A stretch of DNA of 64,000 nt from Globodera rostochiensis (GCA_018350325.1 JAEVLN010000018.1:66185-130184), one strand, 5' to 3'; shown: positions 13,594 through 25,190, numbered from the stretch's first letter. Program-made: numbers and translations. Notes: a model not told the origin generated them from the letters alone.

Positions 13594-15726
13594 CTAAAAT
13601 AATTTCAATAAATTAAAATAATTTATTCCAAAATAGTTTAATTTATACATTTTCGCAGCAGCATTTATCCGACACGTCATCTCTAAATTTATATAATTTA
13701 ATGACAAAGAAGTCAATTATTTTTAAATTAAATTTATTTTACTCCAAAGAATGGTGGGCTGGAAACTCGGAATCAGAGATTTTTTCAGACTTGCAACTCA
13801 TTTCGCTGTTAGAGAGGTTCCATGACAAACACAAAATATTTATTAGATAAATAAGAAGAATACGCATTTTGCAGCTTTAAATCCAATTAGAGAAAATATA
13901 AATTTGAAATATTAAATTATTTTAATAAACAAATTCATTTTTAACCCCATATCTTTTTTTCAATTCAGCTGGAATAATGTTAATCCTTTTTAGAAATGAA
14001 TAGATTTTTTAAGAAAAGCATTAAAAATACGCCTTTTTGGAATATGAATATCAAAATATAGCAATTGAATTTGTAAGACAAGATTTAGCGAATATTAAAT
14101 AAATTTGTAAACTATTTGAATGAAAAAATGAAAAACCCCCTCAAATTTTGTACAATTCAGATGGAATAAAAATATTTTGTTTGCGCCGCCGTCTTAAAAA
14201 TGGATGGATTTTTGTTGATTCATAACCCAACACATTCTTAAGCATCCGTTTTTTGCTGTTGACAACGCGAAGAAAGACGAAGAAAAAGCATTCAAATGGC
14301 GCGCCCTTTTGGAATCGCAATTTTCTGCTGGAATTTCTGTGGAAACGACAAAAATGTTTCCGGATTCAAACCCCGTCCGCCGATGTACAATTGGTGTGTA
14401 ATACCAATAAATTTGCAATTAATTCCAATACATTACATTTGGCCACAATAATTTGGAATAAAGTTTATTATTTTGGTTATTTTTGATTTATAATTATTTT
14501 AAAATTTCAATTTTATTATTATTCAGAAAAAATGTTAAGCCAGAAGTGTTGTGTTCGGATGCTAACTTTAATAGATTTAAACGCTTTATTTCAAATGTTT
14601 TTAGAACATTTATTTTGGTGTAATTAATAATTTTGTTATTCATGGCGCGTGTTCAAAAGTTATAAACAAAAAAGCACGAATGTAAAATAATGACATTATG
14701 CTCACTTTTTAATTGTTGCCCTGTTTGAAGAGAAGACACAAATTTAGAGAGCCACTCCGCTGTTTTAATGCCTTCGCTTTCAAAACCTATTTTAATGTTT
14801 GAAATCAGTAAATTGAAGCTTGAATAATTGGCATTTGTGCCAATTTTAAATATTGTGCCATTTGTAGGCCGGCCGTCTTCGCCATCGCTCCAAATCTGGG
14901 GTTGCTTTTCCGCGGCATCTCGGCATGCCAAAACCACTTAGGAATGTTCGGTAACTGAAATTGGACCGAGCCCAAATGTCGGAATTTCGGCACCAACTAC
15001 TTCAAGCCGTAAATACAAATCATGGAACGAATATTGGAATTATTAAATAATTCAACTTGCTCTGTAAATTTTTTCCAGTGTTGTTCATCGGAAATATAAC
15101 GTGTGTCGTTGTGATTTAATTTGTGAAATTTTTTAACAAAAATGTTAAAAAATTTTGCTGCTTCTGTCTGGAGTTTCCATTGAATATTAATGAAGAGAGA
15201 ATAAAGAGATAATTTCAAAAAAATTTTGGGGTTTCTCTATTTACCTAACTAATCCCCGTTTGGGCCAATTTCTAACACCGGACCCCGAATTCAAACTTTT
15301 TAAAAATTCAAAAATTTTACAATCAATTTGGCATCAAAATTAGGTACATTGAATTAAACCCGTTCAACAGGTCTTGTCGAGATTAATTACTCCCCGGTCT
15401 GAATTCGGTCCGTACGCCGAAGCAGCACAAGTGATTGCCCCTCAATACATACATACAATTTGCAGAAAGTTTTTCAAACCCTCATTGCCAAGAAGAAAAC
15501 TCACTTTAACCAATAATGGGTTTGAATATACTTTCGACAAAAGCTCCAATATTTAATAATAGTCTAAAATGGCAAAATTTTGAAATTTTATTTTTTAATG
15601 ATGTATTGCACAACTTTTGGTGCCCAAACTTCCCCCCGCCAAATTGTTTTTCCCTCATTATTACATATATTTCGTGCATTTTTAAAAGATTTTATGGGTT
15701 CATGCACAAATTATTTTTCACGTTTC
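13594..15726. other. AT-rich stretch with unassigned minus-strand coding-like segments
   Basis: This is mostly AT-rich non-coding sequence. Three minus-strand segments have protein-like composition: 14418-14194 (74 codons), 14937-14653 (containing PQIWSDGEDGRPTNG and EGIKTAEWLSKFVSSL) and 15218-14997 (containing YISDEQHWKKFTEQVELF). They could be upstream exons of the DUF1647 remnant or of another dead gene. No frame links them cleanly: a stop lies between the two larger ones. I do not recognise a domain. Confidence 0.35.
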
Positions 15727-16215
15727 AGGAATTTCAAACATTTTATTTTTCGAATAAATAGTGTGTTAAAAAGAGAGAGTCAGGCGGCGAGAGTAATTTG
15801 ACAAAAACGCGCCCCAGCTAAAAATTGTTTTAGTTTACTTTTTTGAACATTTTATTTTTTGAAGAAATAGTGTGCCAAAAAGAGAGAGTCTGACGGTTAG
15901 AGTAATTTGGTCATCAACGCACCCCATCTAATAATTTTTTAGTTACTTTTTTAAACATTTTATTTTTTGAATCAATAGTGTGCTAAAAGAGAGAGTCAGA
16001 CGACGAGAGTATTTTTTTCAACGCACCCCATCTAAAAATTGTTTTAGTTTAATTTGAACATTTTATTTTTCGAATAAATAGTGTGTTAAAAAGAGAGAGT
16101 CAGGCGGCGAGAGTAATTTGACAACAACGCACCCCATCTAATAATTTTTTAGTTACTTTTTTGAACATTTTATTTTTTGAATCAATAGTGTGCTAAAAAA
16201 AGAGTCAGACAGCGA
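15727..16215. repeat. Diverged copies of the 109 bp satellite
   Basis: About four and a half degenerate units. Recognisable pieces are 'gaacattttatttttcgaat', 'agagagagtcaggcggcgag' and 'caacgcaccccatct'. Indels and substitutions are far more frequent than in the 11710-12493 block, so this is an older or relaxed array edge. Confidence 0.9.
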
Positions 16216-16225
16216 CAACGGGTAA

Positions 16226-17620
16226 TTGAATTATGTGGCACACACCCCTGCGGGAGGCAACCGGAGATCTAAATTCGGGAATAACCCCCGATCTCGGCTT
16301 CTTACTTCAATTCCTATTCGGCCTGACACAATTAGCGGTGCTGATCGCGACAATTATCACCGCTGTTGCCCCGGCCATTATTTTAATCAAATTAAACCCA
16401 ATTTTTGGAATTTGGCTTGGTCCGACGTTGCCCGGCATGCAGAAGACTTCAATGAAAAACAACAGCAAAGTGACCCCCGAGGCGTTAAAAGAGTATTGGA
16501 AAGCGAAATCGGCTCTCGGTACCAATCCGTCAAAACGGCAAAACGACCCGCGGAAATATGAGGGTAGCTCCAAAACCTTTGACACAAGTGCGAATAACAT
16601 GAGTCGGAGAAGAAAGCGCTGCTCGCGGTGCTCGCAGATTCGTCAAAAAAAATCCTCGAAAGATGCGTAATCCGCACAACTCAGCCAGAAGGAGCAAAGG
16701 CCTATCCCACCGGAAGGGCTGCAGCTCCAGCCTCCGGCAGTCAAATACGGCCCCGATCCTCCGCCACCGCTTCCTCCGGTGCAAGAGCAGGAAGCGGTGG
16801 AAACAAAACCCAGCCTGCTGGTCTGTCTCGGATGTTAGCGAGTTGACGGCGGAACAAGCGAGGAAATTGGAAAGATCTTGAAAATGTTGAAAAAATTGGA
16901 AGGCAGGCAACAGAATTGTCGGAGAAGTACAAAAGCGGCAAAACGCCGTCGAGGCAGCACGGAAGATGATCAAGGAAAACGAGGAGAAATTGGCAAAGGC
17001 CCTGCTGGACGAGCTCGGCCGCCTACGGTCCCTGAGTTCCGCACAACCACGATACGGAGCGGGAGCGGCACCCAGCTCCCCAATGCGGTCACGGCGGGCG
17101 CGGCTAGTACAAACGTTACGGCTACCGCGGCCCACCTTACGGAAGCTTCAACCCGTACTAAGAAGGCCCAGAGGACATCCAATGCCAATCGCCATAAATT
17201 TCACCCCGTACCCATTGTCATCCCCAAATGCACACCACCAACATTTTCGGCCCCCAGTGTTGCGTACACCCTAAGACGCAACGGCAATTGTACCTTCGAC
17301 CCTTCATTCACAATCAATCCACTTTCCCATCAATCTGGAGATCTGATAACACCTTCCTTTTGCATTGCTCCCGGCCTTTACAATGCTAACATCCGGGGAA
17401 GGGCACCGAGGGAAACCTTTCATCCCACAAATTGATGTCGGGCGTTCTGGGGCCGGCCTAATCACTTTTTCCTCTCTTTTTCTGTATCCGATCAACACAA
17501 CGTTTTCCGATCGCCTTTTCGCTTTATCGCCGCCGCGGAATAAACAGATAACCGATTTGGGGGGAAGTCAGTTGGGACAAGGGGACACCTTTGAACAGCC
17601 CCAACACTAATAGAGGAAAT
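16226..17620 (+). pseudogene. GC-rich decayed gene with a membrane segment and a coiled coil
   Basis: Base composition rises sharply against the AT-rich flanks. An open frame from 16233 starts with a hydrophobic stretch (LLQFLFGLTQLAVLIATIIT, then AVAPAIILIKL), followed by a basic tail rich in Lys and Arg. Downstream, coiled-coil sequence can be read only by switching frame: TAEQARKLER, then ENVEKIGRQATELSEKY, then KRQNAVEAARKMIKENEEKLAKAL (written here only in part of its run) near 16950-17010, and then Pro/Ser/Thr-rich sequence. The frame changes suggest a mutated reading frame, perhaps the gag-like part of a retroelement, but no zinc knuckle, protease or reverse transcriptase is visible. 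It directly abuts the satellite at 16215. Confidence 0.4.
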
Positions 17621-18173
17621 ACGTACTTTGAAGGAAAATTTAGAAAGCAAAAACTGAAAAGACGATCAGAAAGAAAGGTCTTTAGAATATTTGTGCAAGT
17701 ATAAGCTAAGCGATCAAATAGCTTACAAAAATATTACAGACTACTGATCACGAAAAAGTCGAAATTTTCGAATATTTTATTTTTTGACATTCTCAATTAA
17801 TGAAAATTAGTCCGCTTAAGAATCAATTCTACAGCACTCAAGTTCTAGAATGATACTAAAAAAATTTGTAAAATTTGGTTGGCAAATAAAGGAGTTATGG
17901 TGTTTGAAAGGCGTCGATCGCTCGGGGAGGGGGGGAGGGGGAAACGAGCAGAACCAAAACAAAATATCCTCCTAAAATTTCGATATTTTCGAATTCGGGT
18001 TTGAAAATCACATTCGCAAAATCCGAGCTCGGATACACTTATTTTTACCCTAAAACGTGCATTCTGAACTTTTTATATTTTTTTCGTCGGGACCACAATG
18101 CAATAAATTGGTGAATCAATAAAATGAAAAAAAATTTTGAGTTACCAAAAATGTTCTGAAAAATTAATTTTAA
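17621..18173. other. Non-coding stretch
   Basis: AT-rich sequence with one G-rich run (about 17925-17941). I see no exon, RNA or recognisable repeat boundary. Confidence 0.6.
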
Positions 18174-18181
18174 GTAATATG

Positions 18182-18795
18182 TAGGGCTGCGATTTATATG
18201 GATAAAAAATCTCGAAATATGGCCATAAAATATGGATGAAAAATCGCAAAATATGGACGAAATATGGACAAAAATTGCAAATATGGACGAAGTATGGACA
18301 AAATATGATGAAATTTTTTTTCAAATATAGCAAAAAATGGGCAAAATTTCCTAATTGAAGTAATAAAAGAAATAAAAATTTTTAAATGCAAATTAAAGGC
18401 ATTTCAGAGAAAATTTTTGAAAATAAGCAGAATTTTAAAAATTTCATTTTTCTGGTAGCAGAATTTTTAGTCGCGAAAAGTCAATTTTTAGGGGTGCATT
18501 TTTTGAAAATTTTGAAAAAGTCGATTCTCAGGGGTGTATTTTTAGAAAATTTTGAAAAACTCGATCCTTAGGGGTGTATTTTTCGTTTTTATTGCATTTT
18601 TGTTAAGGAATTTTTGAAAAATGGCGAAATATGGAAAAATATGGAATATGGATTAAAATCGCAAAATATGGAAAAATATGGATTATAAAATGGGCTCTAG
18701 ACGCTCCAACCAAAGTTAAAAACACTATTTATGTTATTATACCCTGTTCCGAGTGCGCAAAAAAAATATGGATTTCCATATAAATCGCAGCCCTA
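18182..18795. mobile_element. hAT-like non-autonomous element (614 bp) with perfect 8 bp TSD
   Basis: Left end TAGGGCTGCGATTTATATGG (18182-18201) and right end 18776-18795 are perfect 20 bp inverted repeats. GTAATATG is duplicated at 18174-18181 and 18796-18803. The 8 bp target duplication and the TAGGG terminus fit hAT transposons. The interior is non-coding: runs of 'aaatatgga' near both ends and a central piece with repeated 'aggggtgtattttt' that also occurs in other dispersed repeats here. Confidence 0.92.
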
Positions 18796-18904
18796 GTAAT
18801 ATGTCAAACCAAACAAAAACAAAACAAAAATTTTTTTGGGTGACATTGGCGTTACGGGTATGACAAAAATGACCTTAACTATCGTTTAGAAAAAAATTTT
18901 TGTT

Positions 18905-19243
18905 TTATTTCTGATTTTCAGACGACGCAAGCGACGGCCCCGAGTGAGCAAAAAAGTGAATGAACCCGAACGAACAGAATTTGGATGGGAATTCAATGTT
19001 AGAAATGAAACTAAATATTGTCTTTTTTGTATAAAAAAATTGGCGAGTTGCCAAATTGACGCCACATCGGACGACGTCGCCTTCCTCAAATTCGGGCTTT
19101 TCTTTTGATGAAAGTACGTCCATGGATACGGGAATCTCCGCGATGACACCAAAAATAGCCGAAGCTTCATATGCATAAGTGCCTTCGTAACGTCCAACTC
19201 ATTCGTCCAATGGCATTTGATTTCTCGCAATCGTTTTCTCTAA
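18905..19243 (-). pseudogene. SPRY-domain (RanBPM/SPRYSEC-like) gene fragment
   Basis: In one minus-strand frame the sequence reads ...ARNQMPLDE, a TGA stop, VGRYEGTYAYEAS, then EFEEGDVVRCGVNLATRQFF and YTKKTIF. GDVxxCGVNxATRQxxYTKN is the classic core of the SPRY/B30.2 fold, and the EGTYAYE element with the GVNLATRQ variant is characteristic of the RanBP-like and SPRYSEC proteins expanded in cyst nematodes, where many are secreted effectors. The in-frame TGA sits where these proteins usually carry Trp before VG, and no signal peptide exon or intact C-terminal strand is seen. I therefore call it a decayed copy. 18804-18904 and 19244-19410 show nothing else. Confidence 0.72.
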
Positions 19244-19410
19244 TTTATTTTTAGACTCGAACGACCTTCAAAAATGCTATCAAATTGTGAAGATTGGACT
19301 GTACATTTAAATAATTTAATCTGAAGCACTCTTTTTCATCGTTTTAACTCTCATTCACAACTTTGGGTGGCCCCGGGGAAGGGGCCAAAATTGTAGGGGG
19401 CGGGGCCTAC

Positions 19411-19917
19411 TAATAGAAAGGAAACTTTCTTTTCAATAAATAAACCAAAAATGACCATGCGGCACATTCAAATTTAAGATTAAAATAATTAAAAGTAATA
19501 ATCGTTTTTCTTGTGCCTGTAAGAGGGTATGGGCAAACCGTCCCCCACAGTAAGACAAAAAAGGGACGGGAGGGAGTTCCCCCCCCCCCCGATCACCGAG
19601 GAAAGGAGGGGCGAAAGCGATGGCTGCCGATCCCGGTCGGCAGCCATCAGTTCGCTCTTCCCCGAAGAACGAGCCCCCTCCCTCCCGTCCCTCCGGTCCG
19701 TCCAGGCACTCGGGAAAAGCCTTTAGCCTTCCGTTGGTTTCCTTCCTCTCCCCCCCCCAGGCAGGCCCGTCCCACCCGGTCTATACGCTTTCACCCCTCC
19801 TCCCCTCCTCCGATCATCAGCTCCTTCCCTTCGCCCTCGCCATGTTGATCATCTCGCCGTTGCTTGTTAAAACCGTTTTGTTGAAATAAATATTTGTGGG
19901 CACGAGGAAGGTCATGA
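19411..19917. repeat. 0.5 kb direct repeat, left copy
   Basis: Starts ATAGAAAGGAAACTTTC and ends GGTCATGAT; nearly identical to 21599-22106, differing mainly in C-run length and a few bases. It contains an AATAAA near its end and a perfect 12 bp hairpin (19619-19648). C-rich throughout. The pair could be long terminal repeats of a decayed element or a segmental duplication: the ends are not TG/CA and I find no flanking target duplication. Confidence 0.85.
19619..19648. other. Perfect 12 bp stem hairpin
   Basis: GATGGCTGCCGA, loop TCCCGG, TCGGCAGCCATC. The same hairpin is at 21808-21837 in the right direct repeat. Its preservation in both copies could be functional (transcript structure) or simply reflect recent duplication. 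Confidence 0.85.
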
Positions 19918-21598
19918 TTGTTTATTTTCTGGTAGCACCGGAACCCGAACCCGGCCACCCCTTTTTCCCACCCCATGCGAACGCTTGTTCCTCCGACCGG
20001 CAAAACGCCTTCTCCACAAAAGCCTTCCTCCCCACAACGGAAATTCTGCCCAATGGCCAATCGATCCGTCATTCAAATCGACGACTCACTATCCCCGCGC
20101 CTGCAATGCCTCTCAGAGCTCTCTCTGTCCGCTACAGGCAGCACAATCGGCCAACATCTTCCACCCCAGCTGACTCTCTCCGTTACCCCCCCCCGGCGTT
20201 CAATTAGGCAAAAAATTCTTCCCCCCCCCACTCATCTCCGCTGACAATCTTCATCGCCATCATCAACAGATAGCTGAGAGAATGCATCCACTTTCCCCCC
20301 CTCCCCCCCCCCTCCCCTCCAATCCACCGACGCAAAACGGTCTCTCAGGCCCCTCGGGGGATCATCCGGACCTTCTCTCTCCTACCCGACTGTTGCCTTT
20401 AAAGAAACAGCAGAAGTGGTCGTTTAATGAAAAAAAATAAAGAAAGTCACATTACTCGCGTCTTCAATCAAAAATGTCGAATTACCCCTCCTATCCGAAG
20501 TCTGGCTAGACCAAACCAAATCCACCCATCAAAATCCAATTGGACTTAAAGGATCAAGCCCACCTAATACTAATTTCGTCAACCGTTCCAAAAAACTAGT
20601 GATCAGAAGTCCAATCGATGTAACTTCCCCCAAAGCCACCCCCACCCCCTCTACAGTATCCGAAATTTAGCAAATCCAATTTTCACTACCGATTAATCTG
20701 AGTTCGCATTCTGTCTCCAAAGCTTATTTCGCCGATCTGACCACAGACCGTCCTCTCACCGCATTCATCAGACCATCAAAAGGTTCAAATTGACGGCTAG
20801 GCACACCACCGGAAAATGGTCAAACCTTACCCCGAAATTCCCTCTCAAAGGTCCCGGACAAGCAGTCTCTGCTGAGCATCCGATCGACGTTCCCCATCAG
20901 TCAAAGCGCCAGCTCCCGAATCCATCAATCCGAAAGTGCCAATCTTAGACGCCTCGCCAACCAGGTTTAAAGACATCAATCCCCTTCCCGCCCGCCTCAA
21001 CTAAGCAATCACCTTCCCCAATAAGCAAAGCCGGAGGCATAATTGGCCAAATCCAACCCCTTGGACTATTTCAACACAGACTTCCAATCCGTTTTGAAAA
21101 ATCGGTCACTGTAAATCAAAACCGGGCCCCCGTCCCAATAGGTCCGCCCAAACCCAAACTTCGGTAACCTCTGATCAAAACTGCCCCGAACCCAATCGTA
21201 TCTGCCCTCCCAACCCAAAATTTAGGAAAGAACTGCTCGAGCCCGTAAATTCCCCCCGCCAGAACCGAACTCGACTTCAGCTGCTATTCATCTGACCTCG
21301 CATTGCCACCTTCGACCTCCAGTCCGCTTCAAAACGCTCATGGCCTGCAGGGCATGGGCAGACTTTCTAACAGAGGCCCAAACCCACTCCCCCGTAATTG
21401 GCACCGAATTTATTTACCAAAACTTCAATTTTAGCATGCCCGCCAACCTCCCCCGTCGCCCCGTCCGCCCTCCCTCCCGTCCATCCGTCCGCCCGCAACC
21501 CCTCCTGGCCATGAACACTCCCGAGCCGTTCCTCGACCCAAACCCCACCTCCACAGCTCGCCTCTCACCCGCCCGTCCCATCCCGTCACTATTCGACA
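19918..21598. other. C-rich region between the direct repeats
   Basis: The plus strand is strongly C-rich with many poly-C runs and short pyrimidine blocks such as CCCGTCCGCCCTCCC. Reading frames in all phases are interrupted and low in complexity. No retroelement enzyme motif is visible. It may be the eroded interior of a mobile element; I cannot show it. Confidence 0.5.
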
Positions 21599-22106
21599 TC
21601 GATAGAAAGGAAACTTTCTTTTCAATAAATAAACCAAAAATGACCATGCGGCACATTCAAATTTAAGATTAAAATAATTAAAAGTAATAATCGTTTTTCT
21701 TGTGCCTGTAAGAGGGTATGGGCAAACCGTCCCCCACAGTAAGACAAAAAAGGGGCGGGAGGGAGTTCCCCCCCCCCCCGATCACCGAGGAAAGGAGGGG
21801 CGAAAGCGATGGCTGCCGATCCCGGTCGGCAGCCATCAGTTCGCTCTTCCCCGAAGAACGAGCCCCCTCCCTCCCGTCCCTCCGGTCCGTCCAGGCACTC
21901 GGGAAAAGCCTTTAGCCTTCCGTTGGTTTCCTTCCTCTCCCCCCCCCCAGGCAGGCCCGTCCCACCCGGTCTATACGCTTTCACCCCTCCTCCCCTCCTC
22001 CGATCATCAGCTCCTTCCCTTCGCCCTCGCCATGTTGATCATCTCGCCGTTGCTTGTTAAAACCGTTTTGTTGAAATAAATATTTGTGGGCACGAGGAAG
22101 GTCATG
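21599..22106. repeat. 0.5 kb direct repeat, right copy
   Basis: Near-identical to 19411-19917, including the hairpin (21808-21837) and the AATAAA close to the end. The high identity argues for recent origin or conversion of the pair. Confidence 0.85.
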
Positions 22107-23640
22107 ATGAAATGAATGGTTTGGAGCGAGGAAGAAAGGTGGAATGAATCCGGGGATTGGATCCGGGGGAAGGGCAGAATTGGGGAAAAGAGAAGGAAGA
22201 AGGGAATGCCGAAAGCATGGGTGAAGCACGGGAAAAGGGAGGGGCCATAGCGTTCGGGACGTTCCTCCCTCGGGTCTGGCCGCCCCCCACGCGCCTCCAC
22301 TGGCCGATCGCCCGTCACTTCGCGCCGACCGTCGCCCAAGCCCTCCGAACCCCCGACTCCCGGACCCCCCCCCCCGACAAGTCCCACGAGTTGTTTATTT
22401 TCTTGCCAATGCCCACCTTTTTAATGTAATAATTTGAATGTTTTTTACTGTAACTAATTGTAAGTGCTAAAGCTCCGGCACAGAAAAAAAGGCAAAAGCT
22501 GAAATTCGAAGAAGGTGAAGGCGAGCGCAGAATTTTGGTTTTTTGGCACCATACTTTTATATGTAACTTTTTTAATGGATTTAAAAAAGAAAAATCAATC
22601 AAAGCGACCTTTTGAATAGAATAAATTTGACCAATTAATTAATTGCATTTTATAAAACGGAAACAATGAATATTATTTTATGACTCAATTAATTAATGAT
22701 CAAATAAAGACCAAATTGAAGAGGTCTTCAATTCGATAACTGAAGACATCGAATTTTATTCGAATTTTTGAAAATAAAAGACTAATTACGACATTCATTC
22801 ATATACAAAAAGTTCAGCCATACAAATTGCAACAAAATTTTTGTTTCTTTGCTTCCGTTCATCAGTGGGAACCTGAAGTTTTAAGCATTCTGGCCAGAAC
22901 TTTTTTGGATTTCAGCTTTATTTAATTGCCAAGCTTTGTGCATTTTTATATAAAAAAATAAAGGTATAAACAATGCGAAAAAAACCCGCCACAACCCACA
23001 AAACTTGGCAAAGTGCAAGAAATTATGATTTTTTATAAACAAATTAGGTTGGAACTATGAAATTGGGCAAAAATGGCGAAGCAGTTTTAGCGCCGAAAGA
23101 CATCGATAAGCGCAATCTAACGAAACGGCACCGAACCAAACTGTCCTCCACTAAACCGGCATGAAATGATGAGGCACAGCGGACAAACGCAAAAAAAAAC
23201 GATGACGATAATTCAAAACTTTCACTTTCACTGATTAGGATAGGAACACAACATTCTCACAGACCACAACCTCTACTAGCCATCTATGTGAAATTATATT
23301 TTGAAAACTTTTGCCGTTATTCCACGTACAAAACCAAATTAAATCACTAAATTTGCCGGCCAAACCCTTTGCCGCCGATTGACAAAAACTGCGAAATATT
23401 GACTTAAAAATTGACCAAAAACCCTAAAGTGCCTAAATATTGGTTAAAAATGAGCTAAAACTGACCAACTTCAGTCAATTTTAGCTTGAAAACTTCAAAT
23501 TCATCATTCTTCTTTACCTCAAAAATTTTCGGAAAAATGCCTAAAAAAAATGTAATTGTTTGAATAATAGAATTATTCGAATTTTTCTAGTAAAATAAAA
23601 ATCTTCTTTTTTTCAAGAAAGTTTCAAATTTTTTAGTAAA
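22107..23640 (+). other. Mostly non-coding; one short basic ORF at 23057-23164
   Basis: 22107-22400 continues C/G-rich; the rest is AT-rich. At 23057 an ATG lies 10 bp after a 'caaattag' acceptor-like site and opens 35 codons of normal composition ending LTKRHRTKLSSTKPA. It could be a terminal exon of an unidentified gene, but no partner exon is evident. Confidence 0.3.
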
Positions 23641-23649
23641 AAATGGCAG

Positions 23650-24045
23650 GGACGGAGGACGACTCGTTCCCGGCCAACTCGTTCACCCCCAACTCGTTCC
23701 CCTTTTCAACTGTTTTTTCGTTATAACTTCTTTCAAAGTTAACCAAATCAAACATTTTCGATATCATTCGAAGCTTACAGTTAGTAGAAGCTTCAAAAGC
23801 AAAAGCTAAGCGATTAGCCAAATCTCAAAAAAGTTATGGTCAGAAAACGTTTTTTTGGCCATACTTGGCCATAACTTTTTTGAGATTTGGCCAATCGCTT
23901 AGTTGCTTGCTAATAACTTCTCCTCCTACTAAGCTTTCGAATGATACCAAAATTGTTTGATTTAGTTAGCTTTGGAAGAAGTTTTATAACGAAAAAACAG
24001 TTGAAAAGGAGAACGAGTTGGGGGTGAACGAGTTGGGGTTTTACC
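23650..24045. mobile_element. Foldback (MULE-like) element 1 with perfect 9 bp TSD
   Basis: Two long inverted arms (about 23660-23850 and 23865-24045) enclose a short centre ('ttttttggccatacttgg'). Subterminal tandem CAACTCGTT motifs are mirrored as AACGAGTTG. AAATGGCAG is duplicated at 23641-23649 and 24046-24054. A 9 bp target duplication with very long terminal inverted repeats fits Mutator-like foldback elements. A related copy is at 27025-27430. The downstream target copy contains the ATG of the ORF at 24048. Confidence 0.88.
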
Positions 24046-24047
24046 AA

Positions 24048-24294
24048 ATGGCAGAGGGTGACGACAACAACAACAAAAAAAACATTTCCCGCCGAAAAAT
24101 TGTGTTCGTTTCGGCCAACGCGCTGTTGTTGTACACATACACGCTCTACTCGTTGGCCGCCTTCTCGCCGTTGTCGTCAATCAACAACGGTAGACAAAGA
24201 AGCAACTGAACTGGCCCGCCTCGGGCAAATAGTTGAGGAACACAATGGCACACAAGCGCAACACCGTCGGATCATCGCGCAAAAAGCGCAGTGA
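24048..24294 (+). CDS. Small predicted membrane protein (67 aa), unrecognised
   Basis: Two exons join in frame: 24048-24189 and 24233-24294, with a 43 bp GT-AG intron. The product begins MAEGDDNNNKK, then a basic patch (ISRRK), then one hydrophobic segment (IVFVSANALLLYTYTLYSLA), then a hydrophilic tail ending in QAQHRRIIAQKAQ. One membrane pass with an acidic and basic N-terminus is all that can be read. I do not recognise a family. The start codon lies inside the 9 bp target duplication of the foldback element at 23650-24045, so this gene, if real, has been cut off from its original upstream sequence (its old 5' flank now lies before 23641). Confidence 0.4.
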
Positions 24295-24474
24295 CTAAAA
24301 GGGTCCCAGTCATTGAAAATACGTCCAAAGAATTTTATGCCCAAAGAATAAAAGCGAAAAATCACAACAAATTGATAAGCCAAGCATCAGCACATTCTGA
24401 TCAGTCTCTCCCGAATCTTTTTCACTGATCATTCTGATGCTAATTTCGGCTTCCTTTTCTCTTCACTTTGAGCT

Positions 24475-25190
24475 TCACCTCTTCACAAACGGCTTCAACT
24501 CTTCCAACTCATCCGGATACTTCTTCAGCATCGGGTCTCGAACCAAATGTATGTAATTAAAGAACACTTCACCAACAAATCTTTCCAAATGCATTTTCTT
24601 CGGATTCGGCACTGCAAGTCGATAAAGTAATTTTGAGCCTATCATAATATCCTTATAATGCCAAAGATAGCGCGTCGCACTTCGATCACCCGCTCGTCGT
24701 ACCACTGGACCGGCTCGGTTGGACCGCGCAGGTGCAAGTCCAACATGAATTAGTCGAACTTGACGCCACCACCGACACGCATGTTCATCTACAAATTGCA
24801 TATTCTATTATAACAAAAACATTTGAAAACTTTGCTGCACACCTTTTTCCTCTCCACCGGACATCGTCCACCCAACCGGTTGATCTGCAACGGTTTTTTG
24901 TTCCGTGTACTGGCCGCCCGTCAGCTCTTGCAGATGGTTAAAATCAAAGAACAGTCGTGGGCGAAACTGGTGCCCCGGGGGTAGCCCCAACGACGGCTCT
25001 GTCGTTGCACACCCGACGCGGCACACGGCAACAACAGGGACGACGCATCGCCAACCCGGACAACGGGTCGATGCCAAATGTGGTGCCAAGTCTTGACAAT
25101 TGTCGTAACATTTCGGCATTTTATGTTTGTCTCTCCAAACTGGTTTGGGCATTTGAATTAGCGGGGAAAATTCGTTGAGAACGTTTCGAG
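24475..25190 (-). pseudogene. Broken unrecognised protein gene
   Basis: Protein-like sequence is spread over two or three minus-strand frames. 25150-24833 includes GHQFRPRLFFDFNHLQELTG and DQPVGWTMSGGEEKG. After a possible 40 bp intron, one frame reads MRVGGGVKFD, stop, FMLDLHLRGPTEPVQWYDE and continues, while another gives PKKMHLERFVGEVFFNYIHL and ends ELEELKPFVKR. The good-looking segments are in different frames and one contains a TAA, so I think this is a mutated gene. No family could be named. Confidence 0.4.

Noticed and set aside
19513..22079. Several 80-125 codon C-rich frames
   Set aside because: Low-complexity Pro/Ser/Arg translations of poly-C DNA, overlapping in all frames and present in both direct repeats.
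19411..22106. Complete LTR retrotransposon
   Set aside because: No TG/CA ends, no target duplication, no tRNA primer site of correct geometry after the left repeat, and no gag or pol motif.
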